Below, piece by piece: positions 51,076 to 59,774 of a stretch of 64,000 nucleotides of DNA (positions are counted from its first letter, which is position 1; every line of letters starts with the position of its first letter). A program made the translations under genes and the position numbers. Source of the DNA: CAZKJL01 sp964553135 (GTDB lineage: Bacteria; Patescibacteriota; Gracilibacteria; Peribacterales; Peribacteraceae). The DNA lies in NCBI GenBank assembly GCA_964553135.1, contig CAZKJL010000001.1, positions 806,001-870,000 on the forward strand, in the 5' to 3' direction. The notes under the pieces are model-generated. The model did no database searches, was not told the origin of the DNA, and worked only from the letters and a program-made list of their open reading frames with translations.

Positions 51076-51693
51076 TTGATACGGAACCTCACTGCCTTCC
51101 GGCTGTCCGTCGCGTTCCTCGTGGGCGCCTCGTTCCTACCCCAAGCCCATGCCCTGGGCTTCAATCTTCTGCCCTTTGAGGTGCCGGAAACTCCGTACGC
51201 CGAGTGGCAGACGATGCCCGGAGATTCTCTTGTGGTGGATACCGAAGGAAACGTGGGGTACCTGATTCACGAGGATGGCGGATACACATCATTCCCGGTC
51301 GCAACCGGACAACGCCGAGTCGTCCGTTACATCGGCAGAACCTACAACGCCAAAACGCCTACGCGCAGCTGGGTATCTCTTTCCAAAGAAGTGAAGGGCG
51401 ACCGCACCACGTTCGGCAAAGAGGGAACGTTCCTGCGCCTCTACGACGACGGTGAGCAATCGCCGTACGGCATTCACTCCCACAAGTCTGCGGACAAGAT
51501 GGTGTCGAGTGAGCCGGAGGAGCGCTACCGCAGCATGGGATGCGTCATCGTGGCGCAGAACGTCCTGGATAACATCGTCGCCACATTCGAGATGAACGGT
51601 GAGCGCCTGAATGTCGTCACCACCTACGGTTTCGAGGGAGCGCCGGTGAACTACGCCACGCTCAAAGAACGGATCGATCAAAATAAACTGTAA
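51076..51693 (+). CDS. L,D-transpeptidase (YkuD)-like exported protein
   Basis: A 205-residue protein with a signal peptide (RNLTAFRLSVAFLVGASF ... AHA). The catalytic region has YGIHSHKS and, about 20 residues on, RYRSMGCVIV. This matches the HxX(n)-S-x-G-C pattern of YkuD L,D-transpeptidases, with Met where His is usual (SHGC). Such enzymes make 3-3 peptidoglycan links with the Cys nucleophile. The start is TTG at 51076, since no ATG precedes the signal peptide except far inside and the promoter ends 8 bases earlier. Confidence 0.75.
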   Translation: MIRNLTAFRLSVAFLVGASFLPQAHALGFNLLPFEVPETPYAEWQTMPGDSLVVDTEGNVGYLIHEDGGYTSFPVATGQRRVVRYIGRTYNAKTPTRSWVSLSKEVKGDRTTFGKEGTFLRLYDDGEQSPYGIHSHKSADKMVSSEPEERYRSMGCVIVAQNVLDNIVATFEMNGERLNVVTTYGFEGAPVNYATLKERIDQNKL

Positions 51694-51726
51694 GTACCGG
51701 CCTCTTTCGGTATACTTCCCCGGCAC

Positions 51727-51907
<181 letters not shown>

Positions 51908-51961
51908 CCATGCAACACGCAAAGCGTGCTTTCGCGACAGCGTTAAAAATTAATACACCAA

Positions 51962-53161
51962 TCAGGCAACGACCCCTGCATGGTTTTTTATAGAGAGCCT
52001 GTACAACGCCTCCAGCTTCTTCGTTGTCTTCGTGATGCAGAATTTTTTCGCGAGCGACGCGGAAGACCTGCCCATCTTTGACGTGAGTGCGGGATCGCCG
52101 AGAAGTCTCAGTATGTGATCGGCGAGCTGCTTGTGACTCTTCGCCCTCGACAAGAAGCCGTTCGTCGTCACGAGGTCGATCATCCCCGCCTCCTTCACGC
52201 CGACGATGGGCAATCCGTGAATCATGGCCTCCAGGACCGCCATCGGCTGATTCTCCGAACGACTCGCCGTGGCAAACAAATCACCGAGACTGATGATGCC
52301 CGAGGAGACGAGCTCCTCGTGCGACATGCTGCCCGCAAAGACGACGCTGCGCTCGATTTTCAATTTCTTCGAGAGCGCAACGAGCGACTTGCGCATCGCG
52401 CCGTCGCCGATGATGAGAAGACTCACATCGTTCTTGGCCTTGCACACGCGAGCGAACGACCGCAGCAAATCGTCGATCGATTTCTCTTTGGCCAGTCTGC
52501 CGAAGTGCAGGACGACGTGCTTCTTCAGTCCATAGACTTCTCGCAATGCATCTTTCTTCGCGGCGGAGAGTTTCCTGACCTTCGTGAGATGAATGCCGTT
52601 CGGGAGGTACGTGAAGTGCCTGTCATAGCCCGAGTCCTTCAGCCCCTGAATGAGCATCTTCGACGGGGCCAAGCGCAAATCGCACGCATCGTAGAGCGTC
52701 TTGATCATGTAGATGCCGACGGTCGTCATCTGCTTGTTGAAAAACTTGTATCCCGGAATCACGCTGAGCGAAGCCGAGTTGCCGTGGGTAATGAAAATGT
52801 GATTCGTTCCGACGAGCGGCACGTCGAATTTCTCGGCGGCAAGATGCGCACTCAAGCCCAAGCCCCACGGCGTATGAAAATGAATGATGTCGGGCTTGAA
52901 TGCCTTGAGCTTTGCGATGGAACCGGGACGAAGCGTGAAGCCGATGCGATATCCGCCGTGCATGCCCGTCGGCATGGAAGGGACGTACGCCACCTTGATT
53001 CTGTCCCGTTTGAAGGGAAGCTTGGCGGGTTTGGCCTGCTTCGGCACCACGAACAGCACGTTGTGCCCGAGACGAGCGAGTTCCGTCGCGGAGTTCATGG
53101 CCGAGGAAACGACTCCGTCGCGTTGCGGATAAAAGTTATCGGTGAAGAATGCGATGTTCAT
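51962..53161 (-). CDS. Family 4 glycosyltransferase
   Basis: A 399-residue GT-B enzyme. It starts MNIAFFTDNFYPQRDGV, with the donor-site segment LHFGRLAKEKSIDDLLRSF and E-x7-E in SRSENQPMAVLEAMIHG. Family relatives include mannosyl- and glucosyltransferases acting on lipid acceptors. The ATG at 53161 overlaps the stop of the upstream DedA gene by four bases (ATGA), so the two are translationally coupled. A role in envelope glycolipid synthesis is inferred. Confidence 0.87.
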   Translation of the reverse strand: MNIAFFTDNFYPQRDGVVSSAMNSATELARLGHNVLFVVPKQAKPAKLPFKRDRIKVAYVPSMPTGMHGGYRIGFTLRPGSIAKLKAFKPDIIHFHTPWGLGLSAHLAAEKFDVPLVGTNHIFITHGNSASLSVIPGYKFFNKQMTTVGIYMIKTLYDACDLRLAPSKMLIQGLKDSGYDRHFTYLPNGIHLTKVRKLSAAKKDALREVYGLKKHVVLHFGRLAKEKSIDDLLRSFARVCKAKNDVSLLIIGDGAMRKSLVALSKKLKIERSVVFAGSMSHEELVSSGIISLGDLFATASRSENQPMAVLEAMIHGLPIVGVKEAGMIDLVTTNGFLSRAKSHKQLADHILRLLGDPALTSKMGRSSASLAKKFCITKTTKKLEALYRLSIKNHAGVVA

Positions 53162-53730
53162 GACTCGGACGGTAGTTCCTTGCGGACGAATTTGGAAAAT
53201 GCGACGAGACCGGCGATCACCAGCACGACGCCGACGGCAATGACGATTTGCGCGTTCACGATGTACGTTCCGATGACTTCGTACGACTCGCCGAAGTAGT
53301 AACCGACCGCCATGAGAACGGCGTACTGCAGCGTGGTCGCGACCAGCGCACTCACGACGAAGGAACGAATGGGCACCTTGGCCAGACCCGCGCTGATGAG
53401 CAGCGGGAAGCTGAGTCCGTACGACCACTTGGCGAGCATCATCGCTTTGAACGTGTGCTCGTGCCACAAGCGATTCATGCCTGCCATGCGCTTGCCGAGC
53501 TTCGTGACGGCAAACTTCGGATGCCACAACTTACCGACGTAGTACGAAGCAACGTCACGCACGACGTCGGCGAACATGAGAATGCCGAACGACGGAAGCA
53601 GCTTGATGAATCCCGCGGAGACCAGAAAACCCACCATGACGGAAAGAATCGGCCCCTCCAGGAACGCTATCGGAAACAGCACCGCATAACGGTACGTTTC
53701 GAGAACGGAGAGGAGGTACGCCTGCGTCAT
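53158..53730 (-). CDS. DedA/VTT-family membrane protein
   Basis: A 190-residue polytopic protein with four to five helices. The DedA signature appears as FLEGPILSVMVGFLVSAGF near the start, followed by FADVVRDVASYYVGKLW and an amphipathic stretch containing KWSYGLSFPLLISAGLAKV. Family members move polyprenyl- or phospholipids across the membrane. Coupled to a glycosyltransferase, it may recycle the lipid carrier. TATGAT lies 9 bases before the ATG. Confidence 0.78.
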   Translation of the reverse strand: MTQAYLLSVLETYRYAVLFPIAFLEGPILSVMVGFLVSAGFIKLLPSFGILMFADVVRDVASYYVGKLWHPKFAVTKLGKRMAGMNRLWHEHTFKAMMLAKWSYGLSFPLLISAGLAKVPIRSFVVSALVATTLQYAVLMAVGYYFGESYEVIGTYIVNAQIVIAVGVVLVIAGLVAFSKFVRKELPSES

Positions 53731-53752
53731 CGTGGAGACATCATATCAGGCC

Positions 53753-56245
53753 TCAGCGCTTGATGATGCGCGACTTCGCCCACTTGAGCGTCTCGAACAC
53801 GACGAACGCCACGATCGTGGCACCGATCATTTCCTCCCACAGAATCATCGGAATCGGCTTCACCGAGAAGAACGGTCCGACGGGCGTGACCAAGAGCAGG
53901 AAGTGGAGTGCGGCCGAAACCCCGATGGCCAGCAGCAGCCACTTGTTGCCGAACGGTGAGCGCAAGAATGCGGGGCCCTGCGTGCGCGTGGAAAGCGCAA
54001 GACACAGCTGGAAGAAAATCGTTGTGGTGAGCGCCATGGTTCTGGCAAGGATAATATCGTCGTGGAAATGATGCAGGGCGAGCTTGAAGAGCCCGAGCGA
54101 GAGGATCATGTTGAGAATTCCGGCGACGACGAGCAAGAACCACTCGCCGTGGAAAATTCCTTCCGTCTGCTTGCGTGGCGGGCGGTTCATGATGCCTTGC
54201 TCGCCTTCCTCGGCCGCGAGGGCGAGTGCGGGGAAACTGTCCGTCACGAGGTTGACCCACAGAATGTGCAGCGGGAGAAGCGGCAACGGCATCCCGACGA
54301 GCAATGCGCCGCTCACCGTCAGCACCTCTCCCAAGTTGCTGCGCATGAGGAAGATGACGAACTTCTTGATGTTGTCGTAAATGCGGCGGCCTTCCGCGAT
54401 GGCGGCGACGATGGTGGCGTAGTTGTCGTCGGTGAGCACCATGGCTGCGGCCTCGCGGGCGATGTCCGTACCCTGGAGTCCCATGCCCACGCCGACGTGT
54501 GCGCGCTTCAGCGCGGGCGCGTCGTTGACTCCGTCTCCGCTCATGGAAACGATTTCACCCATTTCCTGAAGTGCCTGCAGAATGGCGACCTTGTGCGTGG
54601 GCTGGACGCGCGCAAAAACCGATACCGTGCGAAGCTTGTGCTTCAATTCGTCGGTGTCCATGGCATCGAGCTCCGCACCCGTGAGGGCCGCGCTCGTTTG
54701 AATGCCGACGCTCTCGGCGATGGTGCGAGCCGTGGCCGGGTGATCTCCGGTAATCATGATGGTACGAATGCCCGCCCGGCGAGCCAGTTGGATGGCCTCT
54801 TTCACTCCTTGGCGAGGCGGATCCATCATGGCGAGCAAGCCGATGCCCTTGGGGCCGCTGCCGTTGTCGACCGCGATGCCGAGTACGCGCAGGCCCTTGA
54901 GCGAAAAGGCTTCGCTCTGCTTGAGCATTTCTTCGCGCTGATGCTCCGGAATGTGTTTGGCGATGACCTCGGGCGCACCCTTCCAGTACTTCGTCTGCTC
55001 GTCGCCGCGCTGGTGCGTCGTCACCATGTACTTGGCCTCGGAGGTGAACGGCACGTCTTCCTCCAGAATCGGCAGGCGCTCCACTCCTTCCTCCTCTGCG
55101 AATTTGAGAAGTGCGATTTCGGTGGGGTCTCCGATGTCGGGAAGTTCCGCGCGATTACACGACGCAGCGGCACGAATGAGAAGCTTCTTGTCCCCGTCCG
55201 GAAACGTCCATGCATCGGTGACGCGCATGCGGTTCTCGGTCATGGTGCCGGTTTTGTCGGCACAGATCACGGTGACGTTGCCGAGCGTTTCCACCGCATC
55301 CAGGCGACGGACGAGCGCGTGCTTGCCGATCATCCGCTGTACGCCGATGGCCAGACAAATGGTGACGATGGCGGGAAGACCCTCCGGAACGGCGGCCACG
55401 GCCAAGCTCACGGCGGTGAAGAAAATTTCCACGGGCTCCATGCCTTTCACGAGTCCGATGACGAAGATGACGACGCACAGAATGAGCACCAGAATGCCGA
55501 TGCGCGAACCGGCTCGTTTGAGTTCCAGCTGAAGCGGCGTCGGCGGCGGCTTCAATTCCATGACCATGGACGTGATCTTCCCGATCTCGCTCTTGAGCCC
55601 GGTGGCGGTGACGACCGCCTCGGCCGAGCCGCGCGTGATGAGCGTGCCGGCGTGCAGCATGCCGGAGCTGAACGTGGATCCCTTTTCGATGTGTTCCTCG
55701 GCAAACTTCGCAACGGGCACCGATTCTCCCGTCAGACTGGATTCGTCGGCTTCGGCGGAAGAGGAAGCCACGATGCGCGCATCGGCGCTGACGCGGTCTC
55801 CCGCTTCCACGAGCATGAGATCGCCGGGTACGAGTTCACGCGCAGGAACGATGATCACCGTACCGCCGCGACGAACTTTCACATGGGGAGCACTGAGCTT
55901 GTTCAGCAGTGCGATGGCGTTTTCCGCTCGCCACTCTTGCACGAAGCCCAACATGGCGTTGATGATGACAATGGCGAAAATGACGCTCGCGTTGATGAGC
56001 TCATGCTGGTTGATGGAACCCGAATGCAGCAGCGGCACCAAAAGAGAGATGCCGACGGCTCCCATCAGGATGTACACCATCACATCCTGAAATTGTCCCA
56101 GGAAGATTTTCCAGAGCGGCTCTCTGCGTTCGGGAATCTCGTTGTAACCGTGTTCGGCGTACGCTTTTTGGAGCGAATCACCGGAGAGCCCGTGCTCGCT
56201 TGCACCGAGTGACTTCAAAATCTTCAGGCGATGGATTGCGACCAT
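53753..56245 (-). CDS. P2-type cation-transporting ATPase (Ca2+/SERCA-like)
   Basis: An 830-residue ion pump. In order: cation ATPase N-domain (GLSGDSLQKAYAEHGYNEI), TM1-2, actuator with SLTGESVPV, TM4 with AVPEGLPAIV (a metal-binding site of P2 pumps), phosphorylation motif CADKTGTMTENRM, hinge SGDGVNDAPALKRAHVG, and a C-terminal six-helix bundle with ILWVNLVTDSFPALALA. Motifs fit Ca2+ or Mn2+ export; the exact ion cannot be fixed. Length is a little short of the roughly 900 usual for the family. Confidence 0.92.
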   Translation of the reverse strand: MVAIHRLKILKSLGASEHGLSGDSLQKAYAEHGYNEIPERREPLWKIFLGQFQDVMVYILMGAVGISLLVPLLHSGSINQHELINASVIFAIVIINAMLGFVQEWRAENAIALLNKLSAPHVKVRRGGTVIIVPARELVPGDLMLVEAGDRVSADARIVASSSAEADESSLTGESVPVAKFAEEHIEKGSTFSSGMLHAGTLITRGSAEAVVTATGLKSEIGKITSMVMELKPPPTPLQLELKRAGSRIGILVLILCVVIFVIGLVKGMEPVEIFFTAVSLAVAAVPEGLPAIVTICLAIGVQRMIGKHALVRRLDAVETLGNVTVICADKTGTMTENRMRVTDAWTFPDGDKKLLIRAAASCNRAELPDIGDPTEIALLKFAEEEGVERLPILEEDVPFTSEAKYMVTTHQRGDEQTKYWKGAPEVIAKHIPEHQREEMLKQSEAFSLKGLRVLGIAVDNGSGPKGIGLLAMMDPPRQGVKEAIQLARRAGIRTIMITGDHPATARTIAESVGIQTSAALTGAELDAMDTDELKHKLRTVSVFARVQPTHKVAILQALQEMGEIVSMSGDGVNDAPALKRAHVGVGMGLQGTDIAREAAAMVLTDDNYATIVAAIAEGRRIYDNIKKFVIFLMRSNLGEVLTVSGALLVGMPLPLLPLHILWVNLVTDSFPALALAAEEGEQGIMNRPPRKQTEGIFHGEWFLLVVAGILNMILSLGLFKLALHHFHDDIILARTMALTTTIFFQLCLALSTRTQGPAFLRSPFGNKWLLLAIGVSAALHFLLLVTPVGPFFSVKPIPMILWEEMIGATIVAFVVFETLKWAKSRIIKR

Positions 56246-56290
56246 GCGTCAGGGTGGAGAAAGATACCCGCGCACTCTACCATACCATCC

Positions 56291-56617
56291 ATGACTCGCC
56301 CCAAATGTTGTTGCATGGCGTACGTGACCGTTCCCACGAAGGCCGTCGCCGCGACAGTGGCTCGATCAGCGGTCGAAAGCAAGCTCGCCGCTTGCTCGAA
56401 CGTTCTCGGACCCGTGACATCGACCTATCGTTGGAACGGAAAGATCGAGCATTCAAAAGAGTTCGTTCTCTTGCTGAAAACGACCGAGGCAAACTATGGC
56501 GATCTTCAAAAATTGATCCTCGAACATCATCCGTACGAGAACCCGTGCGTCATCCGCATCGATATCGCCGACGGAAGCCCCGCATATTTGAATTGGATCG
56601 CGCAGTCCGTGCTGTAG
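56291..56617 (+). CDS. cutA: CutA1-like divalent cation tolerance protein
   Basis: A 108-residue trimeric ferredoxin-like protein. Motifs are VTVPTKAVAATVARSAVESKLAACSNVLGPVTSTYRWNGKIE (shown in part) and KEFVLLLKTTEANYGDLQKLILEHHPYENPCVI. Family members bind divalent metals, but their cellular role is unsettled. ATG 56291 is chosen from the family N-terminus. Divergent from the P2 ATPase and followed by a tRNA-Ser gene. Confidence 0.9.
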   Translation: MTRPKCCCMAYVTVPTKAVAATVARSAVESKLAACSNVLGPVTSTYRWNGKIEHSKEFVLLLKTTEANYGDLQKLILEHHPYENPCVIRIDIADGSPAYLNWIAQSVL

Positions 56618-56627
56618 AATGAATCGT

Positions 56628-56717
56628 GGAAGGGTGGCCGAGTGGTCGATGGCGACAGTCTTGAAAACTGTTAACCCCTCACGGGGTTCGTGGGTTCGAA
56701 TCCCACCCCTTCCGCCA
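56628..56717 (+). tRNA. tRNA-Ser (anticodon TGA)
   Basis: Class II tRNA: acceptor GGAAGGG/CCCTTCC, anticodon stem ACAGT/ACTGT with loop CTTGAAA, long variable arm (AACCCCTCACGGGGTT), T arm GTGGG-TTCGAAT-CCCAC, G and encoded CCA. Reads TCA-type codons. Confidence 0.96.
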
Positions 56718-56806
56718 CGATGAAAGAAAGGCAGACAAAGCTTGCCTTCGCGACCCTTTTTCCGGGGTTGCTTTCATCGTCTGCACAATGATCAACAACG
56801 AGGCCG

Positions 56807-57121
56807 TTATGCGTGAAGCCGAAGCACGCAAATTCCGGCAACCGCCAGAATCATTCCCGCGACTTCCATGAATGAGGTGCGCTCATGAAATTCAACCACG
56901 CCGATCGTCGTGACGAAGATGACGGAGAATGCCGACCAAATGACGTTCACGACTCCCATGCCTTCGTAGGCGAACGACCGAATGAGAAAGAATGAAACAC
57001 CGACGTAGAAGCACAGTCCGATGAGAAAGTAGCGAAGCTTCTTGGTCTCGTGGCACTCCTTCAAGAATCCGATGGCGGTCGTCTCACAAGCCAGAATGAA
57101 GGCGACGCAGACGTACAGCAT
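56807..57121 (-). CDS. SMR-like small membrane transporter, second of a pair
   Basis: A 104-residue four-helix protein of the small multidrug resistance/DMT type. TM1 holds the key Glu in ACETTAIGFLK, followed by FLIRSFAYEGMGVVNVIWSAFSVIFVTTIGVVEFHE. Family members export cations or guanidinium-type compounds as dimers. Its start shares one base with the upstream stop (TGATG), so the two paralogues are coupled and could form a heterodimer. Confidence 0.78.
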   Translation of the reverse strand: MLYVCVAFILACETTAIGFLKECHETKKLRYFLIGLCFYVGVSFFLIRSFAYEGMGVVNVIWSAFSVIFVTTIGVVEFHERTSFMEVAGMILAVAGICVLRLHA

Positions 57122-57558
57122 CAGAAGGTGCGGGGAAGGGCGGATGGAACGACGTGCATGCAGCCGGCACCGCGAGCCTTTCTCTTGGCCTCACCGATGC
57201 GAAGTACCAGGACTCCCGTCATGACCATGCTCATGCCGATGACGTCGCTCGTCGTCACGGTTTCACCGAACAGTACGACTCCGGTCACGACGACCGCCAC
57301 GACGGAGAATGCCGACCACAAAATGTTCACGATGCCCATGCCTTCGTACTTGAACGATTGCACCAGAAAAGTCGCAACAAGCCCATAGAGCGCGAGTCCG
57401 CCGTACAAATACGGGACGGAATTCGAAATCGAATATTCCTTGAGCAAACTGATTGCGGCCGTTTCGGATGCCAAAATCAGACCGATAAAAAGGTACAGAA
57501 GCTTCGGCGAACTCAGCACGGACTTCCTGGCCCTTCTTGAATGTGTGCGACGCTTCAT
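57121..57558 (-). CDS. SMR-like small membrane transporter, first of a pair
   Basis: A 145-residue paralogue of the following gene: basic N-terminal extension (MKRRTHSRRARK), four helices with the conserved Glu in LASETAAISLLK and the WSAFSVVAVVVTGVVLFGE segment, then an extra 25-residue basic tail (EAKRKARGAGC). An in-frame ATG at 57582 lies inside the TATAAT of the promoter and cannot be the start of the main transcript, so 57558 is used. Confidence 0.78.
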   Translation of the reverse strand: MKRRTHSRRARKSVLSSPKLLYLFIGLILASETAAISLLKEYSISNSVPYLYGGLALYGLVATFLVQSFKYEGMGIVNILWSAFSVVAVVVTGVVLFGETVTTSDVIGMSMVMTGVLVLRIGEAKRKARGAGCMHVVPSALPRTF

Positions 57559-57580
57559 GAAGTGAATTTTTGTTACTTCC

Positions 57581-57631
57581 ATTATACAGTTTTATCGTGA
57601 TATTTACAATAGACCATAAATGTAGTATAAT
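57581..57631. promoter_or_regulatory. Back-to-back divergent promoters with overlapping -35 elements
   Basis: Minus strand: TTGTAA (57604-57609), 17 bases, TATAAT (57581-57586), driving the SMR pair. Plus strand: TTTACA (57603-57608), 17 bases, TATAAT (57626-57631), then 7 bases to the ATG at 57639. The two -35 boxes occupy the same bases, so polymerase cannot sit on both at once. Confidence 0.75.
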
Positions 57632-57638
57632 ATAATCA

Positions 57639-58088
57639 ATGGCAGGAGAGTTCTCCAGAGGCCTCGACAAAGCTGTTGATATCAACATCAAGCAGCCCTT
57701 CAACCGTATCAAGAACGACGTAAGAAACAGCAAAGATTTCGTCAGTGGCATCAGTGATGGAATCGGCGGATTCTTCTTGGAAGCGGCCAAATTGCCGTTT
57801 TCAAACGCGGGCGCCATTTCCTCGTACGTCATCAAGAAGATGGCCGGCGTGCTCGGCAGCACGGTAAAACTGGGTCTCCAGGGAGCTTCGCTCATTCCAC
57901 TGCCTCTCCCCGGTGGAAAAGGGGGCACCAGCATCGCGGATCTGCGGGGTCGTGCCACCGCCTTCCGAGAAGCGATCGATGTCAAAGCGCACGGAAGCCC
58001 CGAGAAGTTTGCCGATATTCTTGCTAGAATTCGCGGCGTACGAAATGACGCCGCCAAGAGAGCCACCGGCAACACCCAAACTGCTTAA
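57639..58088 (+). CDS. Hypothetical protein, 149 residues
   Basis: Not recognised. It is a soluble, weakly amphipathic helical protein with Gly-rich stretches (GGFFLEAAKLPFSNAG, LPLPGGKGGTSIADLRG). No signal peptide. It is the first gene of a riboflavin kinase-murE unit: its last 44 bases overlap the kinase start. The promoter ends 7 bases before the ATG, so its mRNA should be leaderless. Confidence 0.65.
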   Translation: MAGEFSRGLDKAVDINIKQPFNRIKNDVRNSKDFVSGISDGIGGFFLEAAKLPFSNAGAISSYVIKKMAGVLGSTVKLGLQGASLIPLPLPGGKGGTSIADLRGRATAFREAIDVKAHGSPEKFADILARIRGVRNDAAKRATGNTQTA

Positions 58089-58461
58089 GCCCATCGCGAT
58101 CAGGGGTGCGAACGTCGTACCCGGACGCGGACGCGGTAAGACCATCGGCATTCCTACGATCAACGTGGAGATTTCGTCGGCTCCCGCGGAGCTGACCCAC
58201 GGCATTTATGCCTGTGACGTTCTCCTGAGCGGAAAGAAATACATGGGTGCCATGCACTTCGGAGAACGTCCCGCTTTCAACGATACCGAAACGCTCGAAG
58301 TGCACATCATCGATGAGACGGTGACGGAGGTTCCCGCAACCATCGATATGACTGTCGTGGAAAGACTGCGCGGCGTGGAAGATTTCACCACGACCGAAGC
58401 CCTCGTCGCCCGCATTCGCGAAGACATCGATAGAGCCCGTGCTATCCTGCAAACACGATGA
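58045..58461 (+). CDS. Stand-alone riboflavin kinase
   Basis: A 138-residue flavokinase, matching only the C-terminal half of bifunctional RibF. It phosphorylates riboflavin to FMN. Motifs are GANVVPGRGRGKTIGIPTIN, THGIYACDV and MGAMHFGERPAFND. The FAD synthetase half is missing, so FAD would need another enzyme or import. The start at 58045 lies inside the preceding gene; the end overlaps the murE start (ATGA). Confidence 0.85.
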   Translation: MTPPREPPATPKLLKPIAIRGANVVPGRGRGKTIGIPTINVEISSAPAELTHGIYACDVLLSGKKYMGAMHFGERPAFNDTETLEVHIIDETVTEVPATIDMTVVERLRGVEDFTTTEALVARIREDIDRARAILQTR

Positions 58462-59774
58462 AGAAGCTCCTCAAGCACCTGTTCCCCGATACGCACCCCG
58501 TGCGCCTCATCGCGCATCGCTGGAAGAGCTGGCTCATGGCTCTGCGCTGCGGCTTTCCCGCGAAGGATCTGACGGTGATCTGCATTACGGGAACCGACGG
58601 GAAAACGACGACGGTCTCGCTCCTCGCTCACATCCTCGATGCAGCCGGCAAGAAGGCCGGTGCCGTGTCCACGGCATTCTTGCAAATCAACGGCAACCGG
58701 AGGCCCAACCCCACGCAGAAAACTTCGCTCGACGCCGCGAGTTTGCAGAAATTCTTGCGCGAACTCGTGACCGAAGGCTGCACGTACGCCGTCATCGAGG
58801 CATCGTCGCACGGACTCATGCAAGGAAGACTCATGGGCATCCACCCCACCGTCGCCGCCATCACGAACGTCTCGATGGAACACTTGGACTACCACGGAAC
58901 GATGGACGAATACATCGCTGCAAAAGGAATGCTGTTTCGCGCGCTCAAGGGAAAGGGAACGAAGGTGCTCAACGCCGATGACCGAACGCTCGAGGCATAC
59001 CTGAGCATTCCGTCGGAGTTCACCACGGAGTATTCGCCGAAGAGGCAAATTTCGGGGGTCAAGGATTCGGGCACGAGCCTGACGGGAGCGTTTTCCATCG
59101 ATGGAAACAAGCTGCCGGTGACTCTTCCGTTACACGGAGCGTTCAACCTGGAGAACGCGCTCTGCGCCGTGTCGTGTGCCGTGGCGCTTGGCATTCCCGC
59201 ACGCGATGCCGTCGCGTCGCTCGCAACATTCCGGGGCGCGGGTGGACGCATGGAGCGTGTCGACGCCGGTCAGCCGTTCAACGTGTTCCTGGACTTCACC
59301 GTAACGCCGGCCGCATACGAAAAAACTCTCACGGCAGCGCGAGCGCTCACCGCGAATCGGCTGCTCGTTCTCACGGGAAGCTGCGGCGACCGCATGAAGG
59401 AGAAGCGCCCGCTCGTCGGGAAGTTGTGCGCCGAACTTGCCGATGTCGTCGTCGTGACGAACGAAGATCCGTACACCGAGGACCCCGAAAAAATCATCGA
59501 TGACGTTCTCTCGGGCGTGCCGACGTCCCTCACCTTGTACCGCTCCGCGAGCGAGGCGATGAATGCCGCCGGCAAATACTGCGTGCGCATCTCGGATCGC
59601 CGCGACGCGATTGCGTTCATTGTGAAGGAAGCCAGGCCCGGCGACACGGTGCTCCTGTGCGGCAAGGGAGCCGACGTCACCATGATGGTGGGCACCGCTC
59701 AGATTCCGTGGGTGGAGCGAGACATCGTAAAAAATGAACTTACGAAGCTCGGCTCAAGGAAGTACGCCGTGTAA
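58458..59774 (+). CDS. murE: MurE-type Mur ligase (UDP-MurNAc-dipeptide:amino acid ligase)
   Basis: A 438-residue Mur ligase that adds the third stem-peptide residue. The ATP site is CITGTDGKTTTVSLL. Central-domain motifs are EASSHGLMQGRLMGIHPTVAAITNVSMEHLDYHGTMDEY (shown in part), NADD and AFNLENALCAVSCA. The C-terminal domain has FLDFTVTPAAYEKTL and VTNEDPYTEDP. DNPR, the usual diaminopimelate-recognition motif, reads NEDPY here, so the amino acid (Lys, Dap or other) is uncertain. It is shorter at the N-terminus than standard MurE (about 490). Coupled to riboflavin kinase. Confidence 0.87.
   Translation: MKKLLKHLFPDTHPVRLIAHRWKSWLMALRCGFPAKDLTVICITGTDGKTTTVSLLAHILDAAGKKAGAVSTAFLQINGNRRPNPTQKTSLDAASLQKFLRELVTEGCTYAVIEASSHGLMQGRLMGIHPTVAAITNVSMEHLDYHGTMDEYIAAKGMLFRALKGKGTKVLNADDRTLEAYLSIPSEFTTEYSPKRQISGVKDSGTSLTGAFSIDGNKLPVTLPLHGAFNLENALCAVSCAVALGIPARDAVASLATFRGAGGRMERVDAGQPFNVFLDFTVTPAAYEKTLTAARALTANRLLVLTGSCGDRMKEKRPLVGKLCAELADVVVVTNEDPYTEDPEKIIDDVLSGVPTSLTLYRSASEAMNAAGKYCVRISDRRDAIAFIVKEARPGDTVLLCGKGADVTMMVGTAQIPWVERDIVKNELTKLGSRKYAV

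Noticed and set aside
53162..53527. Upstream extension of the glycosyltransferase at 51962
   Set aside because: Lies entirely inside the DedA gene in another frame and is Arg/His-rich; the ATG at 53161 starts the family motif and overlaps the DedA stop.
54062..56212. 716-codon plus-strand ORF opposite the P2 ATPase
   Set aside because: Antisense shadow; the ATPase has all motifs intact, the ORF is His/Asp/Gly-rich noise.
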